From Hyphomicrobiales bacterium (GTDB taxonomy: Bacteria; Pseudomonadota; Alphaproteobacteria; Rhizobiales; Methyloligellaceae): a stretch of 33,527 nucleotides of DNA. Below, piece after piece: positions 8,322-16,255 of the stretch (its first letter is position 1; each line of letters begins with the position of its first letter). The notes beneath the pieces were generated by a model that saw only the letters and a program-made list of their open reading frames with translations, was not told the origin of the DNA and did no database searches. The stretch spans positions 1 to 33,527 of the forward strand of contig JANQLP010000242.1 in assembly GCA_028280515.1 (NCBI GenBank). The letters are read 5' to 3'. The position numbers were made by a program, and so were the translations under genes.

Positions 8322-9092
8322 TTACTTGGAGCTGACCAGCACCGGTCCGGCTCCGTCGCCCGGCCGGTTCTCGATAAACAGGCCAAGCCGGCGGGCGACC
8401 TCCCTGTAGGCCTCGATGAGGCCTCCGAGGTCTTCGCGGAACCTGTCCTTGTCCATCTTGTCCTGGGTTTCGATGTCCCAAAGCCGGCAGCAGTCGGGAC
8501 TGATTTCGTCGGCGAGTACAATACGCATCATGTCGTTCTCGATGAGCCGTCCGAATTCGATCTTGAAATCGACCAGCCGGATACCGACCCCGAGAAACAG
8601 GCCCGAAAGGAAGTCGTTGATGCGCAGCGAGAGGGCGATCATCTCGTCGATCTCCTGCGGGTTGGCCCAGCCGAATGCGGTGATGTGTTCCTCGGAAACG
8701 ATCGGGTCGTCGAGTTCGTCGGACTTGTAATTGAACTCGACGATCGAGCGCGGAAGCTGCGTACCCTCATCAAGCCCGAGCCGTTTGACGATTGCCCCGG
8801 CGGCCACATTCCTGACCACGACTTCCACCGGAATGATCTCGACCGCGCGGATCAGCTGCTCGCGCATGTTGAGGCGCTTCACGAAGTGCGTGGGCACGCC
8901 CATCTCGCCGAGCTTCTGGAACAGATATTCCGAGATCCGGTTGTTCAGAACACCTTTGCCTTCAATCCGGTCTTGCTTTTTCTTGTTGAAGGCGGTTGCG
9001 TCATCCTTGAAGTGCTGGACCAGCGTCCCCGGCTCGGGGCCCTCGTACAGGATTTTCGCCTTGCCCTCGTAAACCCGCCGCCCCCGGCTCAT
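8322..9092 (-). CDS. purC: SAICAR synthase PurC
   Basis: 256 residues. It joins aspartate to CAIR with ATP to form SAICAR, the eighth step of purine synthesis. It opens with [19 protein letters not shown], the usual nucleotide-binding start, and carries the SAICAR synthetase signatures [15 protein letters not shown] (about 92-106) and [10 protein letters not shown] (about 183-192). The ATG follows an AAAGGA ribosome binding site. It is the first gene of the purC-purS-purQ-purL-bolA-grxD run; purB, which acts next, sits separately at 10.6-11.9 kb on the same strand. Confidence 0.97.
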   Translation of the reverse strand: MSRGRRVYEGKAKILYEGPEPGTLVQHFKDDATAFNKKKQDRIEGKGVLNNRISEYLFQKLGEMGVPTHFVKRLNMREQLIRAVEIIPVEVVVRNVAAGAIVKRLGLDEGTQLPRSIVEFNYKSDELDDPIVSEEHITAFGWANPQEIDEMIALSLRINDFLSGLFLGVGIRLVDFKIEFGRLIENDMMRIVLADEISPDCCRLWDIETQDKMDKDRFREDLGGLIEAYREVARRLGLFIENRPGDGAGPVLVSSK

Positions 9093-9263
9093 GGATGCGT
9101 CCTTTCAGTCTTGAGACAGGAAGGGGTCTCTCATCTGCGTGCCACGGGCGCCGTGGACGTCCGCGCTGAGAACCGCCTGTTCCGGAAGATGTTGAATTCG
9201 CCTTTGTGTCGCCCTGCGTGTGTTCGTCCGCATGCTCACGGGAATCGCCTGAATGATGCCATG

Positions 9264-9292
9264 AACCTAGCGGAACGTCCTGAAAGAAACAA
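9264..9292 (-). promoter_or_regulatory. Candidate promoter of the purC operon
   Basis: On the minus strand TTGTTT (9292-9287) and TAGGTT (9269-9264) are separated by 17 bases, a sigma-70-like arrangement roughly 170 bases upstream of purC. The match is moderate (four of six at each box). Confidence 0.35.
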
Positions 9293-9329
9293 TCGCAAGA
9301 CGTAAGCAAGAAACTAAGGCGAGGGGCGG

Positions 9330-9358
9330 TTGATTTGCCTTCCACACCGGGCTATCCC
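9330..9358 (+). promoter_or_regulatory. Candidate promoter of the DUF1476 gene
   Basis: TTGATT (9330-9335) and TATCCC (9353-9358) are separated by 17 bases on the plus strand, about 80 bases before the DUF1476 start. The -35 is fair and the -10 weak. Confidence 0.35.
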
Positions 9359-9438
9359 TGCGAAAAAGAAGAGGCTGTGATGGCGAGCGGGTCGTGGAAG
9401 CTCCGTGCCGCCGGTTGTTTTTTTAGGAGAGGATGGCA

Positions 9439-9765
9439 ATGAGTTCATTCGACGAACGAGAAAAAGGCTACGAACGTAAGTTCGCACATGATGCGGAACT
9501 GAAGTTCAAGGCGACGGCGCGCCGTAACAAGCTGCTGGGATTGTGGGCCGCCGAGCTCATGGGAATGACCGGCGACGAGGCGGACGAGTACGCCAAGGGC
9601 GTTGTCCTGGCCGATCTCGAAGAGCCAGGTGACGAGGACGTGTTCCGCAAGATCCGTGGTGATTTCGATGCCGCCAGCATCGACCAGTCGGACCATCAGA
9701 TTCGCCGTACCATGGATGAGCTGATGGACGAAGCGGTCAAGCAGATCGAGACCGAACGCGACTAG
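9439..9765 (+). CDS. DUF1476 protein (alphaproteobacterial ATP synthase zeta subunit)
   Basis: 108 residues. In Paracoccus denitrificans the family member is the zeta subunit, which inhibits ATP hydrolysis by the F1-ATPase. The family opening SSFDEREKGYERKFAHD and the core ARRNKLLGLWAAELMGM are unmistakable, and the protein is almost entirely helical and charged. Two in-frame ATGs occur, at 9433 and 9439. I prefer 9439 because the AGGAG ribosome binding site (9425-9429) is 9 bases from it but only 3 from the first. The family is essentially restricted to Alphaproteobacteria, which is the best single clue to the host's lineage. Confidence 0.93.
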   Translation: MSSFDEREKGYERKFAHDAELKFKATARRNKLLGLWAAELMGMTGDEADEYAKGVVLADLEEPGDEDVFRKIRGDFDAASIDQSDHQIRRTMDELMDEAVKQIETERD

Positions 9766-9794
9766 AACGGCGCTGGCCGGCGGGGCTCACTTCC

Positions 9795-10556
9795 ATGACG
9801 TCAGTGACATCGCTCCGCAAGGCCCTTTTAGACCAGGCTCCAAAACTGATGGCGTGGCTCTGCTATGGCGTGCCGCACATCGTCGAGCAGATGGGGGAGG
9901 CGGGATATGACGCCGTTCTCCTCGACCAGCAACACGGCCTGACGACCCACGAGGACCTGGTGAACTGCCTGATCGCGGCGCGGGCTGCGGGGTTGCCGGC
10001 GCTGGTGCGACCGCAGGGTCCCGACGCCGGACAGATCGGCGCGGCCCTCGATGCGGGCGCACAGGGCGTCGTCGTCCCGCTGATCGAAACCGTTGCCGAC
10101 ACGCAGGCGTGTATGCGTGCGGTCAAATATGCGCCTGCCGGCATGCGAAGCTGGGGACCGTATCGCGGCCGGCTGCTGACGTCCCATGATGATCTCGATG
10201 CGGTGAACGACTGGAACATTGCCTGCGTGCAGATCGAAACCAAGGCCGCCATGGAAAACCTTGACAACATCCTTGCCGTCGACGGCCTCGACATGGTGCT
10301 GGTTGGGCCCAATGACCTTGCCACGGCGCTCACCGGCAAGCGCGACATCCGCGCACCCGAGGTCGCAGAAGCATGCGATCAGATCCTGAAGGCGGCGAAG
10401 CAGAACGATGTTTTCGCGGCGATTTTCGCGAACGACTTCGACTTCGCCCGCCCCTTGTACGAGGCTGGATGGGACCTGATTACGGTGGGCACGGACATGG
10501 GGCTTCTCGAGCGCGCGGCGGCAGGCGTGGTGAAGTCATTCCGCGACATGGAATGA
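9795..10556 (+). CDS. HpcH/HpaI-family aldolase
   Basis: 253 residues. The family comprises class II, metal-dependent pyruvate aldolases that cleave or form 2-keto-3-deoxy acids (for example 4-hydroxy-2-oxoheptanedioate or 2-keto-3-deoxyglucarate). Family motifs are DAVLLDQQHGLTTHEDLV near residues 36-53, with the conserved His in place, PALVRPQGPDAGQIGAALDAGAQGVVVPLIE (a TIM-barrel strand and the substrate-binding Arg), and QIETKAAMENLDNI with the metal-binding Glu, followed by MVLVGPNDLATAL. The substrate cannot be told from the sequence. It is 29 bases downstream of the DUF1476 gene, and its end meets purB head-on with only 10 bases between them. Confidence 0.9.
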   Translation: MTSVTSLRKALLDQAPKLMAWLCYGVPHIVEQMGEAGYDAVLLDQQHGLTTHEDLVNCLIAARAAGLPALVRPQGPDAGQIGAALDAGAQGVVVPLIETVADTQACMRAVKYAPAGMRSWGPYRGRLLTSHDDLDAVNDWNIACVQIETKAAMENLDNILAVDGLDMVLVGPNDLATALTGKRDIRAPEVAEACDQILKAAKQNDVFAAIFANDFDFARPLYEAGWDLITVGTDMGLLERAAAGVVKSFRDME

Positions 10557-10566
10557 CGCTTTCGGC

Positions 10567-11865
10567 TCAGGCCTCGCCGAAAACACGCTCGAAAATGGCG
10601 TCGACATTTTTGGTGTGGTAGCCGAGATCGAATTTCTCGCGGATCTCCTTCTTCGACAGGGCCTTCAGGACCTCCTTGTCGTTCAGGAGCTCCGTTTTGA
10701 AATCCTTGCCTTTTTCCCACACCTTCATCGCGTTGCGCTGTACCAGCCGGTACGCGTCTTCGCGGCTGACACCGGCCTGTGTCAGGGCGAGCATGACGCG
10801 CTGGGAATGCACAAGCCCGCCAAGCTGGTCGAGGTTCTGTTTCATGCGTTTGGGATAGACGACGAGCTTGTCGACGACCCCGGCGAGACGGGCGAGGGCA
10901 AAGTCGAGATGAACCGTGGCGTCTGGGGCAATACCGCGCTCGACGGACGAGTGCGAGATATCGCGCTCATGCCACAGGGCCACGTTCTCCATCGCCGGCG
11001 TCACGGCGGACCGCACCAACCGGGCAAGACCCGTGAGATTCTCCGTCAGCACCGGGTTGCGCTTGTGTGGCATGGCCGACGAGCCTTTCTGGCCTTTCGA
11101 GAAAAACTCCTCCGCCTCCAGCACTTCCGTGCGCTGCAGGTGGCGGATTTCCGTGGCCAGCCGCTCGATGGATGAGGCAATGACGCCGAGCGTCGCGAAG
11201 TACATGGCGTGCCGGTCGCGTGGGATCACCTGCGTTGAGATCGGCTCGGGAGCGAGCCCGAGCTTTTCGGCGACATGGGCCTCGATGCGCGGATCAACGG
11301 TCGCGAATGTCCCGACCGGGCCCGAGATCGCACAGGTTGCCACCTCCTTGCGGGCGGCCTCGAGACGTTCCTTTGCGCGCGAGAACTCGGCGTAGGCCTG
11401 GGCCATCTTGAGGCCGAAGGTGGTCGGCTCGGCGTGAATGCCGTGGCTGCGGCCGATGCAGATCGTGTCCTTGTGCTCGAACGCGCGCCGCCTGAGTGCG
11501 GCCAGCAGATCGTCGAGGTCTTCCAGCAGAATGTCGGATGCGCGCACGAGCTGAACGTTGAAACAGGTGTCGAGCACGTCGGAGGAGGTGAGCCCCTGAT
11601 GCACGAAACGGGCTTCCTCGCCAACATGTTCGGCGAGGCTGGTGAGAAAGGCAATGACGTCGTGTTTGACCTCGGCCTCGATCTCGTCGATCCGGTCGAC
11701 ATCGAACCCGCCACGCTCCCACACGGCGTCCGCGGCCTGCTTCGGCACGATGCCGAGATCTGCCATGGCGTCGCAGGCGTGGGCCTCGATCTCGAACCAG
11801 ATGCGGTATTTGGTTTCCGGCTCCCAGATTTTCGCCATGGGCGCGCGGGTGTAACGGGGAATCAT
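10567..11865 (-). CDS. purB: Adenylosuccinate lyase PurB
   Basis: 432 residues. It removes fumarate from SAICAR and from adenylosuccinate, acting in both the main purine pathway and AMP synthesis. The fumarase/aspartase superfamily signature SSAMPHKRNP lies at residues 262-271 with the catalytic loop Ser. TSSDVLDTCFNVQL (about 92-105) and GRSHGIHAEPTTFG (about 138-151, catalytic His) are the other two conserved blocks. The length is typical of the bacterial short type. It is not contiguous with the purC operon but shares its strand, so both purine units flank the DUF1476-aldolase pair. Confidence 0.97.
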   Translation of the reverse strand: MIPRYTRAPMAKIWEPETKYRIWFEIEAHACDAMADLGIVPKQAADAVWERGGFDVDRIDEIEAEVKHDVIAFLTSLAEHVGEEARFVHQGLTSSDVLDTCFNVQLVRASDILLEDLDDLLAALRRRAFEHKDTICIGRSHGIHAEPTTFGLKMAQAYAEFSRAKERLEAARKEVATCAISGPVGTFATVDPRIEAHVAEKLGLAPEPISTQVIPRDRHAMYFATLGVIASSIERLATEIRHLQRTEVLEAEEFFSKGQKGSSAMPHKRNPVLTENLTGLARLVRSAVTPAMENVALWHERDISHSSVERGIAPDATVHLDFALARLAGVVDKLVVYPKRMKQNLDQLGGLVHSQRVMLALTQAGVSREDAYRLVQRNAMKVWEKGKDFKTELLNDKEVLKALSKKEIREKFDLGYHTKNVDAIFERVFGEA

Positions 11866-11938
11866 AGCGGGCTCGGTCTCTGGTTGCTTTCCGGGTTTGG
11901 TCTAGCAGAGCGCACGTGCGTGCTCAATTGCGACGCAC

Positions 11939-12421
11939 TCACGGGATTTCGCGCGGGCCCACGAGGGCCAAGATAATGCCCGGCGCGATCAGCACACCAA
12001 GCAGCCCCAGATTGAATGAGCTGACGAGGAAAAAGGCGAAGGTGTAGAAGCCGCCGAGTGACGCCCAATAGAGGCCCGACGGGCTGTAATCATGCGGTCC
12101 GGGGTTCAGGAGAAAGTTGCTGCCGACTTCGAACAGTCCGCCGAGGGCGCAGAACACCAGCAGGAAGATGATCAGGCCGTAGAAGAACCGCACGCCAAGT
12201 CCGCGATGCGCCGCGAACCGCTGAAGCCACCAGGCGAGCAGGCCGGCGGCCGCGCCGGCAATGCCGCAGATTCTGAGTGTCACCCTGGCCTGTTCGCTCA
12301 TGATGCGGCCGGGTTCCATATAGTCGGCCACGAGAACGGCAATCAGGCACGCGCCCATGACGGCTGAGAAGAGCACCGCGAGAATGAACCCCACGCCACG
12401 GCCAAAACCACTCTCTTCCAT
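11939..12421 (-). CDS. Multi-pass membrane protein of unknown function
   Basis: 160 residues from the ATG at 12421, chosen because a GGGGG-rich site stands about 8 bases upstream. Four hydrophobic segments are visible (about 9-33, 52-66, 78-95 and 120-152, the last perhaps two). There are no obvious catalytic residues. A short polar N-terminus suggests that it starts in the cytoplasm. I do not recognise the family. It lies between purB and the DUF2259 gene on the same strand, 73 bases before purB, and could be co-transcribed with purB. Confidence 0.7.
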   Translation of the reverse strand: MEESGFGRGVGFILAVLFSAVMGACLIAVLVADYMEPGRIMSEQARVTLRICGIAGAAAGLLAWWLQRFAAHRGLGVRFFYGLIIFLLVFCALGGLFEVGSNFLLNPGPHDYSPSGLYWASLGGFYTFAFFLVSSFNLGLLGVLIAPGIILALVGPREIP

Positions 12422-12513
12422 TGTGGACCCCCTGGAGAACTTGTCTGATTTGCCCGTCCGACGCACCTAATCACGCAACGGTCCGGGCCGCAATTGCAGG
12501 TCTCCCGCACGTG

Positions 12514-13233
12514 TTAGGGCACTTGAGCCGTTACTGCAAGGAACCGTCGGTCCGGGCCCTCGAAGCCGTGCTTGAAGACGCTGATGAGAACCGCAAATAC
12601 CCGTTTGCCGCCTTTGGGATCATGGAGCACGACATCCGAGATGGCATAGCGGACCGCGCAGCTGCGGCCTTCCGGAATCGCGGTGTCGTCATGCAGGACC
12701 CGTGGGTCTTGACCGTCCTTTTGCATAATGAGTGTGAAGCCCTGCTGATCATCGCTCACGAAGGCCGTGCAAATGGGGTTCTTGAACGTCTTTTCCCGAA
12801 GCGTGAATGTCCAGAGCTCCGGCGGTGAGATCGGAACCGGATTGGTGTTGACGACAACCTTGTGCGGATCGGCGGAGATTTCCTCCGGAGGGTTGCTTGC
12901 CAGCAGCCTGCCTGGATGTGAAATGACACGCTCCCGCAACATGTTGCCCGCCTGGGCCAGCGCGTCTCGCCGCGCCCATTTCAACTCGGCGCGTTCATCG
13001 CGCAGAAAGGCGCTGAACGGCGAGCCCGCGACCCAGCGGTCGGTCACCGTGTCGATCACGAAGATGTCGGCGTAGGGAAATCCGGACCCGTCCTGAACGC
13101 CGAACTGCTCGAAGGCGAAGGTGCCTCCGTCGGGTGAGAAGCCCAGAACGTGGCGCTCGGCCTGATCGCCGGCTCTTGCAGTGCTGGCGAAAAGCAGAAC
13201 AGCCGCAAACGCGCAGGCCGCACGGAAGGTCAC
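12514..13233 (-). CDS. DUF2259 predicted secreted protein
   Basis: 239 residues with a GTG start that overlaps the stop of the upstream peptidase gene (GTGA), implying translational coupling. A signal peptide occupies about residues 1-21 (hydrophobic core, cleavage after ARA). The mature part begins with the family block GFSPDGGTFAFEQFGVQDGS (about 30-49), then FPYADIFVIDTVTDRW, which resembles a beta-propeller blade. The family (COG5497) is called a predicted secreted protein and has no assigned activity. Pairing with a P1-family peptidase is suggestive but unexplained. Confidence 0.85.
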   Translation of the reverse strand: MTFRAACAFAAVLLFASTARAGDQAERHVLGFSPDGGTFAFEQFGVQDGSGFPYADIFVIDTVTDRWVAGSPFSAFLRDERAELKWARRDALAQAGNMLRERVISHPGRLLASNPPEEISADPHKVVVNTNPVPISPPELWTFTLREKTFKNPICTAFVSDDQQGFTLIMQKDGQDPRVLHDDTAIPEGRSCAVRYAISDVVLHDPKGGKRVFAVLISVFKHGFEGPDRRFLAVTAQVP

Positions 13234-14294
13234 GCGTCACCACCTTTGAACCTGTCCGCGTAGGCGGGCAGGCCAGGCGGTTCCCCTTGAAAGGCCGATG
13301 CTTCATAGACGGCGCGCGCGATGGCGCGTGCCACCACATTGGCGCCAAGGGAGCCCAGATCCGACAGCCCGTAGATCGGATCCGGCAACATCTTCTGTCC
13401 GTTCGAGACAGCGAATACGACGTCTCCGTCGATCGGGCAGTGGGCCGGGTAGATGGCGCGCGCCATCCCGGTGTTCGCCATGATCGCCAGCCGCCGCAGC
13501 ATCAGACGGTCGAGCTTTGCATCCGTCGCAACGACCACGAGTGTGGTGTTTTCGCCGGGGCCACCTTTGAAGCGAGGACCGGTTGCATCGGCTGGGAACG
13601 TACCGGGCGCGCCAAGGCCGCCAAACTCGTCATCGCGTTCGAACGGCGCGGCCCAGAAATGGGGGCCTTCGCCAACCGTCACTGTTCCGACCGCGTTGAC
13701 GGCGGCAAGCGCGCCGATGGTCGTCCCATCGGCTGTCCGGGCTGAGGCGCTGCCGAGACCGCCTTTGAGGTTTACCGTTGTCGCACCGTAGCCGGCGCCA
13801 ACGGTTCCAAGATCAAAATCCACACATGCGGCTTCGCATGCCGCGTAGGCCAGATCCTGATAGGGCGGCCGCTTGCCCCAGTTCTTGTCGCCGCCATTCA
13901 GGAGATCGAACAGAATGGCCTGGGGAACGATCGGCACACGTGCATCGCCCACCGGAAAGCCGAGCCCTTTCTCACGCAGAAAGCTCTGGACGCCGGTTGC
14001 GGCATCGAGGCCGAAGGCGGAGCCGCCGGACAAACACAGGCCGTGCACCTCCTGCACGGCGCCTTCAGGATGCAACGCCATGACGTCACGTGTGCCGGGG
14101 CCACCGCCGCGAACATCGACGGCCGCCGCCATCGGCGCATCGCCGAGCAGGACTGTGACGCCCGACCGCAAGTTCTCGTCGTGGGCGTTGCCCACGCTCA
14201 GGCCGGGAACGTCGGTGATCAGGTTGCGGCTGGCCGGTGCCGGCAAGGCATTTGCTCCGTTTGATCTCAGGCAAGGCTGGACGGGCCAGACCAT
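13230..14294 (-). CDS. P1-family peptidase (DmpA/NylC-like Ntn hydrolase)
   Basis: 354 residues. Members are self-cleaving N-terminal-nucleophile hydrolases acting as aminopeptidases, beta-peptidases or oligo-amide hydrolases. NLITDVPGLSVGNAHD (about 24-39), the glycine-rich GGGPGTRD, LCLSGGSAFGLDAATGV (about 87-103) and KGGLGSAS (177-184) are family blocks. The likely processing site and nucleophile are Asn249-Thr250 in GENTTLVVVATDA, by analogy with NylC, where cleavage before a Thr or Ser releases the active chain. There is no signal peptide, so it probably acts in the cytoplasm. The N-terminus before about residue 23 is not typical, so a later start is possible. The downstream DUF2259 gene overlaps it by four bases. 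The substrate is unknown. Confidence 0.9.
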   Translation of the reverse strand: MVWPVQPCLRSNGANALPAPASRNLITDVPGLSVGNAHDENLRSGVTVLLGDAPMAAAVDVRGGGPGTRDVMALHPEGAVQEVHGLCLSGGSAFGLDAATGVQSFLREKGLGFPVGDARVPIVPQAILFDLLNGGDKNWGKRPPYQDLAYAACEAACVDFDLGTVGAGYGATTVNLKGGLGSASARTADGTTIGALAAVNAVGTVTVGEGPHFWAAPFERDDEFGGLGAPGTFPADATGPRFKGGPGENTTLVVVATDAKLDRLMLRRLAIMANTGMARAIYPAHCPIDGDVVFAVSNGQKMLPDPIYGLSDLGSLGANVVARAIARAVYEASAFQGEPPGLPAYADRFKGGDA

Positions 14295-14356
14295 GCCATG
14301 ACAGGGTTTACCGGGTCCATCTCCGCGGCAGTATTGATGACAGGAGGAAAGTGCTC

Positions 14357-14575
14357 ATGGATTTGACCGAACTGGAGGCAGAACTCAATCTGCTCCTGAC
14401 CCAGATGGAAAATCTCCCTGAGGACAGGCATGAGTTCTACATGCAGCTCAGGGAAAAGCTCTCCGAAATACGGGCGTTCGGCATGCCGGTTCCCGATGAC
14501 CTGCTTCGACTTGAGAAAGAACTCGAGAAGGAGTTCGCCAGCGAACTGGAATCCGGCGGTGAGACAGACGAATGA
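14357..14575 (+). CDS. Small acidic helical protein of unknown function
   Basis: 72 residues from the ATG at 14357, set by an excellent AGGAGG ribosome binding site 9 bases upstream; the frame is open further upstream, but that part overlaps the divergent peptidase gene. The protein is rich in Leu, Glu and Asp with heptad-like spacing, so one or two long helices or a short coiled coil are likely. It has no Cys, signal or membrane segment. I do not recognise it. It is a single-gene unit with its own strong terminator, which supports it being real despite its size. Confidence 0.75.
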   Translation: MDLTELEAELNLLLTQMENLPEDRHEFYMQLREKLSEIRAFGMPVPDDLLRLEKELEKEFASELESGGETDE

Positions 14576-14576
14576 A

Positions 14577-14611
14577 AAAGCCCGCCAGTATGGCGGGCTT
14601 TCCCGTTTTTC
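14577..14611. terminator. Bidirectional terminator between the small gene and livK
   Basis: A perfect 11-bp stem: AAAGCCCGCCA at 14577-14587 pairs with TGGCGGGCTTT at 14591-14601 around a 3-nt loop. T-rich tracts follow on both strands (CCCGTTTTT on plus; TTTTTC on minus), so it ends both convergent units. Confidence 0.92.
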
Positions 14612-14624
14612 GTTGAAGCTCAGA

Positions 14625-15728
14625 TCAGTTGATCTGTGCGTACTCGCCATTCGACCATTTGAAGAAGGCGTATGGCGGAAGGCTCGGGTCGCCCTTCTTG
14701 TCAAACGTAAAGTCGCCGATCACGGTCTTGAACGTGCCGGCGTGCAGGGCCTTTGAGACCTTTTCCGGGTCCGTGCTATTGGCCGCTTGCACAGCCTGCT
14801 TCCAGGCCTGGAATGCGGCGTAGGTGTAAAGGACATAGCCTTCCGGCTCGATGTTCTTTGCGCGGAAACGCTTCACCAGCTCGGCCGCCGCGGGATTCTT
14901 CCGCGGGTCCGGCGAGAACGTCATCAGGGTGCCTTCACCATCGGGGCCGGTGATCTTCCAATAGTCGGCCGTCACCAGCGCATCGCCGGACACGAGCAGC
15001 GTGTCCATGCCCTGGGCGCGCATCTGGCGCACGATCAGACCGGCTTCCGGATGATAGCCACCATAGTAAAGGACATCGACGTTGGCTTTTTTCAGCTTCG
15101 AGACGAGCGCGTTGTAGTCTTTTTCGCCCGGCGTCACAGTCTCGTACATGACTTCCTTGAGACCTGCGGCGTTCATCGCCTTCTTGGTCTCGTCGGCAAG
15201 ACCTTTCGAATAGGCCTGCTTGTCATGAACAATCGCGACACGCTTGTCGCCGAAGTTCTTTTTCATATAGGCGCCGGCGACGCTGCCCTGCTGGTCGTCA
15301 CGGCCGCAGACGCGGAAGATGTTGTCGCCGGGGCGTTCGTCGGTGAATTTGGGGTTCGTCGAAGCAGGCGAGATCTGCAGAATTCCCTCCTCCGCATAAA
15401 CCGAGGAGGCCGGGATCGAAGAACCGGAGCAGAAATGGCCAGCAACGAAGACAACGTTGTCGCCGGCGAGTTTATTGGCGACGGCAACGGCCTGTTTCGG
15501 GTCGCAGGCGTCGTCAGCAGCAATGAGATTAAGCTTCTGGCCGAGAACGCCGCCAGCAGCATTGATGTCTTCGACGGCCAGTTCGGCACCGGCCTTCATC
15601 TGCTCACCGAAGCTGGCATACCCGCCCGTTAGCGGACCGACGACGGCGACATTCAAATCCGCGCGTGCAGACGCGGAAAACATCAGCGCGACAGTGAGCG
15701 CCAATGCGCCCATTACTAATTTGCGCAT
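14625..15728 (-). CDS. Branched-chain amino-acid ABC transporter, periplasmic binding protein
   Basis: 367 residues. This is the periplasmic receptor that captures the substrate for the importer encoded just upstream. A signal peptide is clear (KLVMGALALTVALMFSASARA, cleavage near residue 23). The mature protein begins DLNVAVVGPLTGGYASFGEQ, the standard opening of the Leu/Ile/Val-binding (periplasmic binding protein type I) family, then AGGVLGQKLNLIAADDACDPKQA. GHFCSGSSIPAS contains the substrate-facing Ser residues, and its Cys probably pairs with the Cys of DDACDP. The ATG has a strong AAGGAGG site. A promoter and a leader hairpin of its own lie in the gap after the DUF6867 gene, which would raise receptor levels above those of the membrane parts. 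True substrates may include other amino acids. Confidence 0.93.
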   Translation of the reverse strand: MRKLVMGALALTVALMFSASARADLNVAVVGPLTGGYASFGEQMKAGAELAVEDINAAGGVLGQKLNLIAADDACDPKQAVAVANKLAGDNVVFVAGHFCSGSSIPASSVYAEEGILQISPASTNPKFTDERPGDNIFRVCGRDDQQGSVAGAYMKKNFGDKRVAIVHDKQAYSKGLADETKKAMNAAGLKEVMYETVTPGEKDYNALVSKLKKANVDVLYYGGYHPEAGLIVRQMRAQGMDTLLVSGDALVTADYWKITGPDGEGTLMTFSPDPRKNPAAAELVKRFRAKNIEPEGYVLYTYAAFQAWKQAVQAANSTDPEKVSKALHAGTFKTVIGDFTFDKKGDPSLPPYAFFKWSNGEYAQIN

Positions 15729-15749
15729 TTAGATCATCCTCCTTGTTAC

Positions 15750-15778
15750 TTACGCCGCGGCTTGAAGCTGCGGCGTAA
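15750..15778 (-). other. Strong hairpin in the leader of the binding-protein gene
   Basis: TTACGCCGC at 15750-15758 pairs perfectly with GCGGCGTAA at 15770-15778. The inner bases extend the stem to 13 bp with one G-T wobble and a 3-nt loop. It stands just before the AAGGAGG site and has no T-run after it, so an mRNA 5'-stabiliser or intercistronic processing element is more likely than a terminator. Confidence 0.6.
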
Positions 15779-15793
15779 ACTCCGTGCATTGTG

Positions 15794-15799
15794 ATTATA
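15794..15799 (-). promoter_or_regulatory. Perfect -10 box before the binding-protein gene
   Basis: The minus strand reads TATAAT at 15799-15794, about 65 bases before the start codon. No good TTGACA-like box lies at the right distance; the upstream bases are T-rich. Transcription from here would begin just before the leader hairpin. Confidence 0.5.
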
Positions 15800-15851
15800 G
15801 ACTGAAAAATAGGGCGAAAAACATAGTCCGAATCTCCAACATGGAGGCTGG

Positions 15852-16229
15852 TCAGTCCTGTGTGTCCTCACGCGCCGTCCATGTGAACGGACCGGTCTTG
15901 CGATACAGCCAGGGATACTGCGTGGCCATGCAACTGGCCTGCGTCATCCGGTAGGCGACGCTGGCGAAAGCCATCAGGATCGCGGTGTCGACCAGATAGA
16001 AATGCACCGACGTGATATCACCTTTGTAGACATCGAGCGGCCTGTCGAGAAAAAGCCCCCAGTGGAGAAACCGGTCGGCCAAGCCGAGCAGGCAGCTGTA
16101 GATGATGACTTCCCGGAAAGGCCGCCATTTGAGCGCCAGCGCCCGTCCGGTCGCGAACGACGCGCCGCCGCCGATGACGACGGTCAGGAAGAAAAACACC
16201 CAGAATGATGTCTCCCAAATGATCCCCAT
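15852..16229 (-). CDS. DUF6867 family membrane protein of the liv operon
   Basis: 125 residues with about three hydrophobic segments (8-30, 41-60, 75-97) and a polar C-terminus ending in WTAREDTQD. The pattern FWVFFFLTVVIGGGASFATGRALALKWRPF near the start, HFYLVDTAILMAFA, and a TQYPWLYRKTGPFTW tail match a small family, DUF6867, that I know from alphaproteobacterial branched-chain amino-acid transporter operons. Its role is unknown; an accessory subunit or assembly factor of the importer is a reasonable guess from position alone. It begins 26 bases after livF. Confidence 0.75.
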   Translation of the reverse strand: MGIIWETSFWVFFFLTVVIGGGASFATGRALALKWRPFREVIIYSCLLGLADRFLHWGLFLDRPLDVYKGDITSVHFYLVDTAILMAFASVAYRMTQASCMATQYPWLYRKTGPFTWTAREDTQD

Positions 16230-16255
16230 GATGCGCTGATCCGGTTCCTCTCGTC

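Larger units (their letters stand above)
9093..9438. other. Divergent promoter region between purC and the DUF1476 gene
   Basis: About 340 bases with no supported gene. It should hold start signals for both flanking, divergently transcribed units; one candidate promoter for each direction is listed separately. A T-run (TTTTTTT) stands just before the DUF1476 ribosome binding site but has no stem before it. I found no purine riboswitch-like fold or clear operator palindrome. Confidence 0.5.

Noticed and set aside
9410-9430. Intrinsic terminator suggested by a T-run before the DUF1476 gene
   Set aside because: No stem of useful length precedes the T-run.
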